NCBI RefSeq assembly: GCF_024189295.1
Contig: NZ_JAIZEN010000009.1
Coordinates: 81,595-145,594 of the forward strand
Length of the DNA stretch: 64,000 bases
Reading direction: 5' to 3'
DNA from: Halobacillus sp. A1
GTDB taxonomy: Bacteria > Bacillota > Bacilli > Bacillales > Halobacillaceae
Below are positions 36,708 through 45,120 of the stretch, one piece after another. The translations under genes and the position numbers were made by a program. Every line of letters begins with the position of its first letter. Position 1 is the first letter of the stretch. The notes below the pieces were generated by a model. That model was given only the letters and a program-made list of their open reading frames with translations. It was not told where the DNA came from and ran no database searches.

Positions 36708-37171
36708 ATTAAGTCCTCCTCTGCCGGCGTTCCTTTTCTATACGATTTTGTTTCAAGCTGATTTCCTATCCATTCTTCCCCATCTTCCCAGTGTTCTTTC
36801 TTCCAAATAGGTACGATTTCCTTAATACGCTCAATTGCATAGCGGCTGGCTTCATAAGAGTCTCCACGATGAGGTGAGGATACAGCAATCACAACTGCTA
36901 TATCTTCAATTTCCAGTTTGCCGACCCTATGGGTTATCGCTGTTTTTGTTTCCGGCCAATTTTGACTGATTTCTTGACCAATTTCAGCTAATTTAGCCTC
37001 AGCCATTGCAGCGTAAGCCTGATATTCTAAGTATAATGTCCGCTTCCCTTTTGTAAATTCACGCACTGTGCCTATAAACGTATTAACAGCGCCGGCATTA
37101 GGACTGGAAACTAAGCTTACAGTTTGTTCAATTGAGATCGGTTCTTCTGTAATGGAAAACAACTTACTCAC
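36704..37171 (-). CDS. moaE: Molybdopterin synthase catalytic subunit MoaE
   Basis: 155 residues. GAVNTFIGTVREF, HRVGKLEIEDIAVVIAVSSPHR, and the catalytic lysine region VPIWKKEHWEDG are all present. With MoaD it makes molybdopterin. The start is GTG 37171, overlapping the mobB end by 8 bp, behind AAGGGGAT. Confidence 0.95.
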   Translation of the reverse strand: MSKLFSITEEPISIEQTVSLVSSPNAGAVNTFIGTVREFTKGKRTLYLEYQAYAAMAEAKLAEIGQEISQNWPETKTAITHRVGKLEIEDIAVVIAVSSPHRGDSYEASRYAIERIKEIVPIWKKEHWEDGEEWIGNQLETKSYRKGTPAEEDLI

Positions 37172-37682
37172 TATGGTGATCCCCTTTTATAATGGAATAT
37201 AGTTCTTCGATATTCTCTGCCCAATCATGGATCGAATAGACCGGCACCGGCCAGTTAATTAAAATATTATGTTCCCAAGTTAAAACCACTTGGATATTAT
37301 CCAAGTCTAAAAGCTCCAAGTCTTCACCTTTTCTAATGATCACAGCTTTCGGATACTTCGCCTTCTTATAGCCCTCCACTAATATGAGATCAGGTTCTAA
37401 GAAGCTGTACCATTTCACCATTTTTTCTAAAGAAAGTGAAGATGTCATTTGCATCTGTACTTCTTCTGCGCCTGCCACACTCGTTATAAAAGCTCCACTT
37501 TCATGAAGCCGCTCACTGTCATTAAGCCTGTGCGCTTCGTCCAAAGGAGTAGTATGACCGTGATGTTTTATAACTGCCACTCTATCCCCAAGTTGATCTC
37601 CGTAATGGATTAACTTCTCTAATGTCGACGTTTTTCCACTTTTTTTATAACCTACAACTTGAAAAATGGGAGGATATTCCAC
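37164..37682 (-). CDS. mobB: Molybdopterin-guanine dinucleotide biosynthesis protein MobB
   Basis: 172 residues. The P-loop GYKKSGKTS (about 12-20) and VIKHHGHTTPLDEAHRLNDSERLHESGA are typical of MobB. It is a GTP-binding accessory protein for MGD cofactor attachment. The start is GTG 37682 with AAGGGAAG upstream. No moaA/moaC/moeA is present in this group, so the rest of the Moco pathway must be elsewhere. Confidence 0.93.
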   Translation of the reverse strand: MEYPPIFQVVGYKKSGKTSTLEKLIHYGDQLGDRVAVIKHHGHTTPLDEAHRLNDSERLHESGAFITSVAGAEEVQMQMTSSLSLEKMVKWYSFLEPDLILVEGYKKAKYPKAVIIRKGEDLELLDLDNIQVVLTWEHNILINWPVPVYSIHDWAENIEELYSIIKGDHHSE

Positions 37683-37721
37683 AAGTGATACTTCCCTTCT
37701 AGTACAACTTATTAGCTTATT

Positions 37722-37751
37722 AAAAAAACCCCCGCCGAAGTGGAAGGGGTT
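37722..37751 (-). terminator. Terminator of the MIP18-family gene
   Basis: On the minus strand AACCCCTTCCA/GGCGGGGGTT-type stem followed by seven T. Confidence 0.8.
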
Positions 37752-37765
37752 TTCAATTCATCAAA

Positions 37766-38077
37766 TCAATCTGGAATACCTAGAGCAATTTTAGCGTAAC
37801 GACTCATGCGGTCTTTCGTCCAAGGCGGATTCCAAACAATATTAACATTGACTTCATTGACCTCTGGCAGGTCAGCAAGACAACGTTTGACATCTTGTTC
37901 AATATGACCAGCTAATGGGCAGCCCATGGCAGTTAATGTCATTGTCACAGTAGTATTACCATTCTCATCCATATCGGCTCCGTATACAAGGCCTAAATTG
38001 ACGATATCAATACCAAGTTCTGGGTCAATTACATTCTCAAGGGCGCCCATAACATTTTCTTCTAGTGCAGTATCCAT
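37766..38077 (-). CDS. MIP18/DUF59 family protein (PaaD-like, SufT-type; YitW-like)
   Basis: 103 residues. VIDPELGIDIVNLGLVYG and the conserved Cys in MTLTAMGCPLAGHIEQDV, then NIVWNPPWTKDRMS, define the DUF59 family. Such proteins help mature iron-sulfur proteins. It lies next to the YitV-like esterase, as yitW and yitV do in B. subtilis. The Shine-Dalgarno is AAGGGGGT. Confidence 0.92.
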   Translation of the reverse strand: MDTALEENVMGALENVIDPELGIDIVNLGLVYGADMDENGNTTVTMTLTAMGCPLAGHIEQDVKRCLADLPEVNEVNVNIVWNPPWTKDRMSRYAKIALGIPD

Positions 38078-38148
38078 AATAGTACCCCCTTCTTGTTACT
38101 TCAACTTCTATTATAAACAAAATTGCTGCGAGATTAAACCACGAACGT

Positions 38149-38913
38149 CTAAAGAACAATTTCCAGCCAGTTCACCATCTCATTAACCCCAAAGCGAGTG
38201 ACTTTATGATCCACACCTGCCTCCCTTAAAAAACGAATGTTTTCAGGGTTTTTATACGCCCCTACAATTTCGTTGTAGAAATCATACGAATGTTCAAAAG
38301 GTACAACAGGATCTGCGTCGCCGTGCCAAAAAAATAATGGTCTCTCTCTAAGCTTATCGGAATTAGCAGAAAGATCGATACTGTGCAATGAACTATATAG
38401 AACATTCAGCTCAGTTTCCGTAATTGGAAGCTGAAGGCCAGTCTTTTCTACATCTTTAATAAGTTTCTTTGCAAAATCAACAGGTTTCGGAGAACCCATC
38501 ATGACGGCTGCGGCCTGAATCCATGGATACATAGTAAGGGCTGCACTAGTCGTGACACCGCCCATTGAAGTACCTCCCACACCGAACCTTTGATTTAAAA
38601 TTAGATCCCTCTGATCGAGCACGTCCTTAATATCTTGCAGATCTTTTAAATTTTGATACACTATGTCCCAAAATTTAAAACTTAGTTCTTCTTTTGATAA
38701 TACATCTGTACGTTCGCCATGGTAGAGACTGTCTGGCAGTATGACACGATATCCTTTATTTGCCAACAAATAAGCCTGGGGGAGATTTTGTTCTTTAGCG
38801 GAAGTGAAACCATGGAAATATGTAAACACTGGCAGTGGCTGATCATATTTTTGAGAATCTACAATAACTAAAGACGGAATGTGTTTTAAGGTTTCGCGAT
38901 AAATGCCAATCAT
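38149..38913 (-). CDS. yitV: Alpha/beta-hydrolase esterase YitV
   Basis: 254 residues. The nucleophile elbow GGTSMGGVTT (Ser), the acid region FWHGDADPVVPFEHSY and a late His (GVDHKVTRFG) form the triad. FTYFHGFTSAKEQN is the oxyanion block. Small-molecule esterase of unknown substrate. I start at ATG 38913 (AGAAGGGA 8 nt upstream); the open frame to 38934 begins with TTG in the ribosome site region. It is divergent from yitU. Confidence 0.9.
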   Translation of the reverse strand: MIGIYRETLKHIPSLVIVDSQKYDQPLPVFTYFHGFTSAKEQNLPQAYLLANKGYRVILPDSLYHGERTDVLSKEELSFKFWDIVYQNLKDLQDIKDVLDQRDLILNQRFGVGGTSMGGVTTSAALTMYPWIQAAAVMMGSPKPVDFAKKLIKDVEKTGLQLPITETELNVLYSSLHSIDLSANSDKLRERPLFFWHGDADPVVPFEHSYDFYNEIVGAYKNPENIRFLREAGVDHKVTRFGVNEMVNWLEIVL

Positions 38914-39092
38914 TATTTGGTTCCCTTCTTTCAATCTTTACATGCTTCCTAAACTAATTTACATCTTATTTTGTATAATTTGCATTGTAACATTGAGAAT
39001 AAAGGATGGAAAGTATTAGGTCTTTCGATTGTAATATCTTTGCAATATTGGCGTTTAATCGCTACACTGGACTATAAATGAGGTGAATTAGG

Positions 39093-39917
39093 ATGACAAA
39101 ACAACATTTAATTGCATTAGATTTGGATGGAACTTTGCTTACAGATGACAAGCAAATAAATCCACAAACAAAAGAAGTTGTGCTTGATGCGATGAATAAA
39201 GGACATGTAGTCTGTATTGCTACAGGTCGTCCACATCGAGCAAGCATCGATTTTTATAAAGAATTAGGTTTGAACACCCCTATGGTAAATTTTAACGGAG
39301 CATTGATCCACCACCCCAACAATAAACACTGGGACGCGTTACATTCTCCTTTATCTATTCGTACCGCCCATAAAATAATTCATAAATGTCATGAGCTGGG
39401 AGTCAAAAATATTCTTGCAGAGGTCAAGGATTCCATTTATTTAGACCAGCACGATGATGAAATCATGAAAATTTTCCATACAGAGGATAACAACCCTGTT
39501 ACAGTCGGCAGGCTTCAGCAAAATTTAAAAAATGATCCAACTTCTCTTTTAATTCATCCTGAAGAAGAAAAAATTAAAGCTTTACGTAAAGAATTGGATA
39601 CCCAGGCTGAATTTATCGAACACCGAAAATGGGGAGCTCCCTGGCATGTAATTGAAATTGTGCGTGCAGGTATGAATAAAGCGGTAGGGCTTCAGAAAAT
39701 CGCTCATTATTATCATATCCCTAAGGAGCGGATCATTGCTTTTGGGGACGAAGATAATGATTTTGAGATGATTGACTATGCAGGTGTAGGCGTTGCGATG
39801 GGCAACGGTATTGATGAACTGAAAAAAATGGCAAATTACGTGGCAGGAACTAACGAAGAAAATGGCATCGGAGAATTTTTGACGGAATATTTAAAACTTA
39901 ATCGTAAAGCCATGTAA
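39093..39917 (+). CDS. yitU: HAD-superfamily (Cof type) phosphatase YitU
   Basis: 274 residues. The nucleophile motif ALDLDGTLLTDDK (9-21), motif II ATGRPH and the C-terminal FGDEDNDFEMIDYAGVGVAMGN are complete, with a C2 cap between. In B. subtilis YitU contributes to FMN-precursor dephosphorylation (ARPP phosphatase); by orthology the same is likely here. The Shine-Dalgarno is GAGGTG. Confidence 0.92.
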   Translation: MTKQHLIALDLDGTLLTDDKQINPQTKEVVLDAMNKGHVVCIATGRPHRASIDFYKELGLNTPMVNFNGALIHHPNNKHWDALHSPLSIRTAHKIIHKCHELGVKNILAEVKDSIYLDQHDDEIMKIFHTEDNNPVTVGRLQQNLKNDPTSLLIHPEEEKIKALRKELDTQAEFIEHRKWGAPWHVIEIVRAGMNKAVGLQKIAHYYHIPKERIIAFGDEDNDFEMIDYAGVGVAMGNGIDELKKMANYVAGTNEENGIGEFLTEYLKLNRKAM

Positions 39918-39960
39918 GTCAATTTTTACCTTGAGTATATGTGTAGCACACAGCCATACT

Positions 39961-39994
39961 AAGCTTGGACGCAAAAAGCGTTCAGGCTTTTTTT
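39961..39994 (+). terminator. Terminator of yitU
   Basis: AAGCTTGGACGC/GCGTTCAGGCTT stem (two mismatches) followed by seven T; the next gene's ribosome site follows 8 bases later. Confidence 0.8.
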
Positions 39995-40012
39995 ATGACA
40001 GGAGGCTGTGTC

Positions 40013-40150
40013 ATGGATAAGCAAAACAAGGAAGAAAAACGTTGGACTGAAGTTCGTCCTTTTCAAGAACGCGATATGGAACCCAAGCGGCTTTCAGATG
40101 CGAACCGTAAGGAAATAGAAGCAGACCAACATACTGTAGGAGGGTTTTAA
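40013..40150 (+). CDS. Very small hydrophilic protein, unrecognised
   Basis: 45 residues (MDKQNKEEKRWTEVRPFQE...QHTVGGF). ACAGGAGG lies 6 nt before ATG 40013; upstream starts would run into the yitU terminator. It ends one base before the next ATG (TAA-ATG), so the two small genes form a unit. No family is recognised. Confidence 0.65.
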   Translation: MDKQNKEEKRWTEVRPFQERDMEPKRLSDANRKEIEADQHTVGGF

Positions 40151-40360
40151 ATGGAGAATTCCCTATTTGAAAATGCACGTAACGCTGTCAATCGTATGAC
40201 TAAAAATCGCAACAAAAACGGCCAAGAACCTAGTCAGCAAGATATGCAAGCAGCTAAACAAGCTATTCAATCTGCATATAGCCAGTGCTCTCAAGAAGAG
40301 AAGCAAGAGCTACAGCAGTTAGAACAAAGGCTTGAAGCTGAACACAACAGCATGCGTTAA
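40151..40360 (+). CDS. Small DUF3813-like protein
   Basis: 69 residues, highly charged, probably helical (ENARNAVNRM ... AKQAIQSAYSQCSQEEKQELQQLEQRLE). It resembles the DUF3813 family that accompanies yitU in Bacillaceae. The Shine-Dalgarno TAGGAGGG is inside the end of the previous gene. Function unknown. Confidence 0.7.
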   Translation: MENSLFENARNAVNRMTKNRNKNGQEPSQQDMQAAKQAIQSAYSQCSQEEKQELQQLEQRLEAEHNSMR

Positions 40361-40368
40361 ATCATTTT

Positions 40369-40400
40369 AAGACCAGACTTTAATTAGTCTGGTCTTTTTT
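40369..40400 (+). terminator. Terminator of the small two-gene unit
   Basis: AAGACCAGACT/AGTCTGGTCTT perfect 11-bp stem followed by TTTT. Confidence 0.92.
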
Positions 40401-40424
40401 AATAACTTTAACAAAGTCAACTTT

Positions 40425-40850
40425 TCATGTCCGATAATAAGAAGACTTTAGAACAATTGCATAAATAGCATGGCCTATTAACCAATACGCGATAGCAGTC
40501 AGATCAAATAACCCCGGCGTCTCTTTAATGGCAAGAGCAGTCAAGGGAAAATAACTGGCTGCCGCTCCTCCTGCCAGAAGAAATGCCGCGATCCACAGCC
40601 TCTTCATTGTTACTTGAATCTTCTTCATGAAAAGGTAACAAAATAGGACACCGATTCCCCAGGAGATGATCATATGAAAGAGCCACTCTATATAAACAGG
40701 CCAATGGATGTCTCCAATCACTGGGATGAAATCTACGTTCATCAGCAAAGTATACACCTTGATTTCTGTGGCCAGCTCCACAAACCACATGTATAAACCT
40801 AGAGCTATCCCAGAGGTTGTGCCTATATACACGCCCCATTTAAACATCAT
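40425..40850 (-). CDS. Four-helix membrane protein (YagU/DUF1440-like), unassigned
   Basis: 141 residues with about four hydrophobic segments (6-26, 53-80, 86-107, 115-135). The layout, with HWPVYIEWLFHMIISWGIG and a GHAIYAIVLK end, recalls the YagU/DUF1440 group, but I am not sure. Two adjacent ATG codons (40850, 40847) follow GAGGGA; the second has the better spacing. It lies 18 bp downstream of the DUF2785 gene, so probably one transcript. Confidence 0.7.
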   Translation of the reverse strand: MMFKWGVYIGTTSGIALGLYMWFVELATEIKVYTLLMNVDFIPVIGDIHWPVYIEWLFHMIISWGIGVLFCYLFMKKIQVTMKRLWIAAFLLAGGAAASYFPLTALAIKETPGLFDLTAIAYWLIGHAIYAIVLKSSYYRT

Positions 40851-40868
40851 TCATCCCTCGCAAGTAAT

Positions 40869-41702
40869 TTAATAAGCTTCTTGTTTTCTAAGTTCCCTTA
40901 ACAAATCTTCTAAAACGGAAGTCAGCTCATTACAACCACTCGGTTCTTCGATAATACGGAAGTATAACGCTCTTAGAAAATGCTTACTGTTATTAATAAT
41001 GATTTCTTCGGCAGGATCATTCCAGCCTTTACGTTCATATATCAGAGTTTTCAGCCACTCAGCTCTTTCGTCAGGTTCAATCTTATCGAACATGGCGATT
41101 AATGCAGTAACCATCCGTTCTTCTTCATCGAATAGATAAGGCTGATCAATTAGGAATTGTTCACGGATGATAGGTAGCATATCTCTTACTTCTTGTGTAG
41201 TGATCTCTTCGCAGGAAGCAACATTATATAACGCATCTGCAGCATTGGCCATCGCATGCGCCCAGCCTTTGCCGTCAATATAGCCACGGTGGTCTTTCTC
41301 CTGCTCCATATACTTTTTTAAGTTGTCCCATACCCGATGGATTTCTTGTTCAGAAAGCAACTGGTTTTCACGGTGTTTCTTCATAATCGGGGAGATGAGT
41401 CTAACCGAAACACTTCTTCTGAATACGGCATTCTCTTCTTTATTGGACGTTTTAATTCGGTAAAAAAGGTAGTTTTTATTTAATACAGATCGCAGAATAT
41501 TTTTCAGTTGTTCCGCATTGTAATAATCACGCTTTATGAAATTAGAAAAAATCATATAAATCAATTCTTCACGCAGCACAGGATCAGGTGACCCGATCTT
41601 TTGTAACATGAGCGTCGTAAGTTCTGAAAGATTCTGGTTTTCAGATAATTGATAGTCATTATCTTTTATAGGCTGCAATACATCAATTAGTCTAGTTTCC
41701 AT
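40869..41702 (-). CDS. DUF2785 family protein
   Basis: 277 residues, all-helical. DHRGYIDGKGWAHAMANAADAL (about 137-158) is the conserved block of DUF2785. Function unknown; soluble, cytoplasmic. The start is ATG 41702 behind GGGAGGT. Confidence 0.85.
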   Translation of the reverse strand: METRLIDVLQPIKDNDYQLSENQNLSELTTLMLQKIGSPDPVLREELIYMIFSNFIKRDYYNAEQLKNILRSVLNKNYLFYRIKTSNKEENAVFRRSVSVRLISPIMKKHRENQLLSEQEIHRVWDNLKKYMEQEKDHRGYIDGKGWAHAMANAADALYNVASCEEITTQEVRDMLPIIREQFLIDQPYLFDEEERMVTALIAMFDKIEPDERAEWLKTLIYERKGWNDPAEEIIINNSKHFLRALYFRIIEEPSGCNELTSVLEDLLRELRKQEAY

Positions 41703-41835
41703 TTCATACCTCCCTGAAATCGTTCATATTGTAACACACATTCAAGATAAAAAAGAAACGAGAAGCTGTGAGTTTAGAGTTGGTTCGTTTTCTGCTAAAA
41801 TAAAAACTGAAAGAATAAGAGGAGGAATACTGAAT

Positions 41836-42099
41836 ATGGCTATTACCGTAGATGAAACACCAAATCCGAATGCACGTAAATTCACTACTGAATCAATGAT
41901 TTTTCAAGGAGACGGCAGCGTGTCTGTTATGCCTGGTCAAAAAAGCGAATATGAGATCATGAACCAGCTCATGGAACTGGATGGCGTAGACAATGTCTTT
42001 GGATTCCAAAACTTCATTACCGTCAACAGACTGCCTGACGCAGATTGGGAAGTTCTAACAGCTAAAGTTGAAGGTATTCTAACAGAACACGGTTATTAA
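41836..42099 (+). CDS. Stand-alone Nfu/NifU N-terminal domain protein
   Basis: 87 residues. ETPNPNARKF at 7-16 is the mark of the Nfu_N domain; the Cys-containing NifU-like C-terminal domain is absent. Such single-domain proteins occur in Bacillaceae; a role in iron-sulfur assembly is inferred. The Shine-Dalgarno is GAGGAGGAA. Confidence 0.88.
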   Translation: MAITVDETPNPNARKFTTESMIFQGDGSVSVMPGQKSEYEIMNQLMELDGVDNVFGFQNFITVNRLPDADWEVLTAKVEGILTEHGY

Positions 42100-42100
42100 A

Positions 42101-42133
42101 AGAAGGCTGACCTTAAGAGTCAGCCTTCTTTAT
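42101..42133. terminator. Two-way terminator between the Nfu_N and lipoprotein genes
   Basis: AAGAAGGCTGAC/GTCAGCCTTCTTTATT stem between convergent genes; it reaches the stop of the lipoprotein gene. Confidence 0.85.
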
Positions 42134-43047
42134 TATTGTTCATCGAAATTATCTAAGGGGACAAAATTCTCTTGTGTACGCTGTCCTTCCTCATCTTTAT
42201 TGTACATCGTCATGATCAGTGCGCCTCTATTAGGCAAATCTTCTTTAGGAATAGTGACCTCTGTTTCAAAAGAGGACCACTCTGCGCCTGGATCTTCCAC
42301 TTGCACGGCTTCTTCCTCTATCAGCAAGTTGTGACCATCTTCCACCATATAGAAAAACTCACCGTCTTTAGCACTCACTTCACCTGATACCGTGTAGCTT
42401 CCGTTTTCTCCTTCTAAATTCAGGTCACGGAAAGCTTCTCCATTCTCACCTTGTGATGTCTCAAGTTCTTCATCAAGCTCTTCAGCCTCTTCTGAGCCGG
42501 ATGACGTTTCTCCCCCTTCACCAATTGTAATCTGTTCAGAAATTTCAAATGGTTTTGACTCAAAAGGCTGGTCATTTATAGAAGTTACAAGAAACGTCAT
42601 GGTTACGTTATAATTACCTGGAGGCAAATCTTCGTTTACTGTTTCATTTGCCTCAAGTTTATCTCCAGGTTCAAGCTCATCCATAGTAAGCTGTTGGGTG
42701 AAGGCCTGACCCTCAGAATACTGATACACTTCTTCTCCATCTTGATTTTCTATGATTACATCGTATTTAAGACTGGAATTAAAACCTAGAATCACCGGTT
42801 CTTCTGCATCGTTCGTAATAGAAAATTCAGCTGTTATTCCATCTTCTTCCTCAACAACCTCAGCCTCAAAAGTGAGCTGTTCGATTAAAGCTACAACACT
42901 GCCGTCAGGCTCTTCCGAATCAGAATTGGAGGTTTCCTCTTCAGTTTCATTGTTATCCATTTCACTCTCACTAGCGTCATCGCTATTCGAGCATGCCACG
43001 AGAAAAACTGTTAATACGCCTGCGATTATGGGGTACCATTTCTTCAG
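42133..43047 (-). CDS. BsuPI-domain lipoprotein, probable CTG start
   Basis: 304 residues if started at CTG 43047. That start gives KKWYPIIAGVLTVFLVAC, a textbook lipoprotein signal with lipobox LVAC, and has AAGGGTG 8 nt upstream. The only ATG/GTG alternative, GTG 42999, would remove the signal and leave Cys at residue 3. An in-frame TAA lies two codons before the CTG. After an acidic linker (SDDASESEMDNNETEEE) comes a BsuPI (proteinase-inhibitor-like) beta-sandwich domain: ITAEFSITNDAEEPVILGFNSS, PGNYNVTMTF. The C-terminal half is a second beta domain. It lies 20 bp downstream of yitT. Confidence 0.75.
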   Translation of the reverse strand: MKKWYPIIAGVLTVFLVACSNSDDASESEMDNNETEEETSNSDSEEPDGSVVALIEQLTFEAEVVEEEDGITAEFSITNDAEEPVILGFNSSLKYDVIIENQDGEEVYQYSEGQAFTQQLTMDELEPGDKLEANETVNEDLPPGNYNVTMTFLVTSINDQPFESKPFEISEQITIGEGGETSSGSEEAEELDEELETSQGENGEAFRDLNLEGENGSYTVSGEVSAKDGEFFYMVEDGHNLLIEEEAVQVEDPGAEWSSFETEVTIPKEDLPNRGALIMTMYNKDEEGQRTQENFVPLDNFDEQ

Positions 43048-43067
43048 TTTTTACACACCCTTTTTAA

Positions 43068-43919
43068 TTATTTGTCATCTTTCCTGAAGAATCCAAAAAT
43101 GCCTGTTGTTTGGACTATATTTGTGAAAGCTTGTGGATCTACTTCAGAAATTATACTTTGTAAGTCATATAACTCATATCTAGTTATAACCATCACCAGC
43201 ATATTTTTATCTTGCTGAGTAAATGCACCTTTTGCCGGCAAGGTTGTAATTCCGCGCACCATTTGAGAATGGATCGCTTTTTCTAAATCTGCAGCCTTTG
43301 TTGTAATGATCATAGCTGTCAGTTTTTCATGACGTGTGTGAATAGCATCAATAACACGGGTTGTTACGTACAGCGTCAATAATGTGTAGAGCGCATTTTC
43401 AGGGGAATAAAGAAGTCCCGCTACAGCAATAATCAAACTATTTATGATTAAGAAATAAATTCCGATAGGACGATCTCTCATACGCGATAAAATCATCGCT
43501 ACGATGTCTAGACCACCAGTAGAAGCACCCCATTTTAGTGTAATCCCTACACCAAAACCGCCGATAACACCGCCAAATACCGCATTTAGAATGATATCTT
43601 CTGATAATTGGACGACAGGGATGACTTCAAGAAATAAAGTAGTAAAACCTACAGATATAATACTATAGATTGTAAATCCTTTCCCTACTTTAAACCAGCC
43701 TAGTATAGCAACTGGTATGTTAAGTAATAGCAAAATCAAACCTGTACTTACGCCAGGTACGTTCAGAAAATCTTGAAAAATACTTGTAAGCAACTGAGCG
43801 ACACCAGTAAAGCCGCTGGCGTAGACATTAGCTTCAATAAGAAATAAGTTCAGTGATAAAGCATTGAATACTGCACCTACTAGTACGATTAAGATTCGTT
43901 TAAGTTCAAAGGAAAACAT
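43068..43919 (-). CDS. yitT: YitT family membrane protein (DUF161 + DUF2179)
   Basis: 283 residues. The N-terminal half has about five to six helices (ALSLNLFLIEANVYASGFTGVAQLL, GGFGVGITLKWGASTGGLDIVA); the C-terminal about 80 residues form the soluble DUF2179 domain (TAMIITTKAADLEKAIHSQMVRGITTL). Transport function is suspected but unproven. The Shine-Dalgarno is TAGGAGGT. It is followed in the same operon by the lipoprotein gene. Confidence 0.92.
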   Translation of the reverse strand: MFSFELKRILIVLVGAVFNALSLNLFLIEANVYASGFTGVAQLLTSIFQDFLNVPGVSTGLILLLLNIPVAILGWFKVGKGFTIYSIISVGFTTLFLEVIPVVQLSEDIILNAVFGGVIGGFGVGITLKWGASTGGLDIVAMILSRMRDRPIGIYFLIINSLIIAVAGLLYSPENALYTLLTLYVTTRVIDAIHTRHEKLTAMIITTKAADLEKAIHSQMVRGITTLPAKGAFTQQDKNMLVMVITRYELYDLQSIISEVDPQAFTNIVQTTGIFGFFRKDDK

Positions 43920-44110
43920 GTCAACCTCCTATTCTGCATTAAGCGCTATCTATTTTTTATCACCGACACCGCCTAAAATCAAGTCCTATCTTCAGCGATT
44001 CCCAAGTTCAACGGCTTATAATCATCAAGAATGGTTAGATATCTCTTTACTAACTCCTTTCATAAGCCTACACTAAAAGGAACTAATATAATTGATTGGC
44101 AGGTGAAGAT

Positions 44111-44971
44111 ATGAACGTCAAAATTTTAACCGATTCTGCTAGTGACCTTTCATCCGAGACGTTACATAAATTCAATATTGACTGTTTACCACTCGGTGTG
44201 ACGATCAATGGAAAAGAATACGAGGATGGAAAAACGATTACACCAAAACAAGTATATGAAATGATGAAAAATGGAGAAGCACCTAAAACATCTCAAGTTT
44301 CTCCTCAAGCCTTCCGAGATACTTTTCTAAGATATGTGAAAGAGGACCAGCCCTTCATTTATTTCGCATTTTCTTCTGAGCTCTCAGGGACTTATCAGAC
44401 CGCTAAAATGATTGGAGAAGAAGTAAAAGAAGAATATCCTCATGCAAAATTTGAAGTTTTAGATACAGAAGCTGCCTCGTTAGGTTACGGTCTTATCATC
44501 ATGAGGATCGCAGAATTAGCTGAACAAGGAAAAACATTTGAAGAAATCGTTGAGACTGGCAAGTACCATGCCGAACATATGGAACATATTTTCACTGTAG
44601 ACGACCTTGAATATTTATACCGTGGTGGTCGTGTAAGTAAGACGGCTGCATTTGTAGGAAGCCTTCTTAGAATCAAACCACTGCTCCACATGGAGGATGG
44701 CAAGCTGGTCCCTTTAGAAAAAATACGGGGATCAAAAAAAGTATTAAAACGAATGGTTGAAGTTATGAAAGAACGCGGTACTGCATTGGATCAACAACGA
44801 ATAGCGATCAGCCACGGAGATGACCTCGAATCGGCTGAATTGCTGGCTGAAATGATCAGAGATGAATTCGGTACGAAAGACATTCATATCGACATGATCG
44901 GGGCAGTCATCGGCGCCCATGCAGGTCCAGGTACCATCGCTTTATTTTTCCTTAACGAAGAACCTGTATAG
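44111..44971 (+). CDS. DegV family fatty-acid-binding protein (YitS-like)
   Basis: 286 residues. KILTDSASDLS, KTSQVSPQAF (Ser ligand of the fatty acid), EVLDTEAASLGYG, LEYLYRGGRVSKTAAFVGSLLRIKPLL and a GAVIGAHAGPGTIALFF end identify DegV. These proteins (FakB type) present fatty acids to FakA kinase. I start at ATG 44111 with AGGTGA upstream rather than TTG 44096. In B. subtilis yitS lies beside yitT, as here. Confidence 0.92.
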   Translation: MNVKILTDSASDLSSETLHKFNIDCLPLGVTINGKEYEDGKTITPKQVYEMMKNGEAPKTSQVSPQAFRDTFLRYVKEDQPFIYFAFSSELSGTYQTAKMIGEEVKEEYPHAKFEVLDTEAASLGYGLIIMRIAELAEQGKTFEEIVETGKYHAEHMEHIFTVDDLEYLYRGGRVSKTAAFVGSLLRIKPLLHMEDGKLVPLEKIRGSKKVLKRMVEVMKERGTALDQQRIAISHGDDLESAELLAEMIRDEFGTKDIHIDMIGAVIGAHAGPGTIALFFLNEEPV

Positions 44972-44976
44972 TTACA

Positions 44977-45022
44977 AAAAGCTGCCTATATCGGCCTTGA
45001 GGCCTTTATAGGCAGCTTTTTT
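44977..45022 (+). terminator. Terminator of degV
   Basis: AAAAGCTGCCTATA/TATAGGCAGCTTTT stem with an inner GGCC pair, followed by TTT. Confidence 0.92.
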
Positions 45023-45120
45023 TCGGAGTTTTTAGAGTGTTTTAAACCCGAGTCTTTAAGTGACAAGTCTTCATCGATCATACCACATGCATTATAAACA
45101 TATGTAACTTGTTCTCGTTT

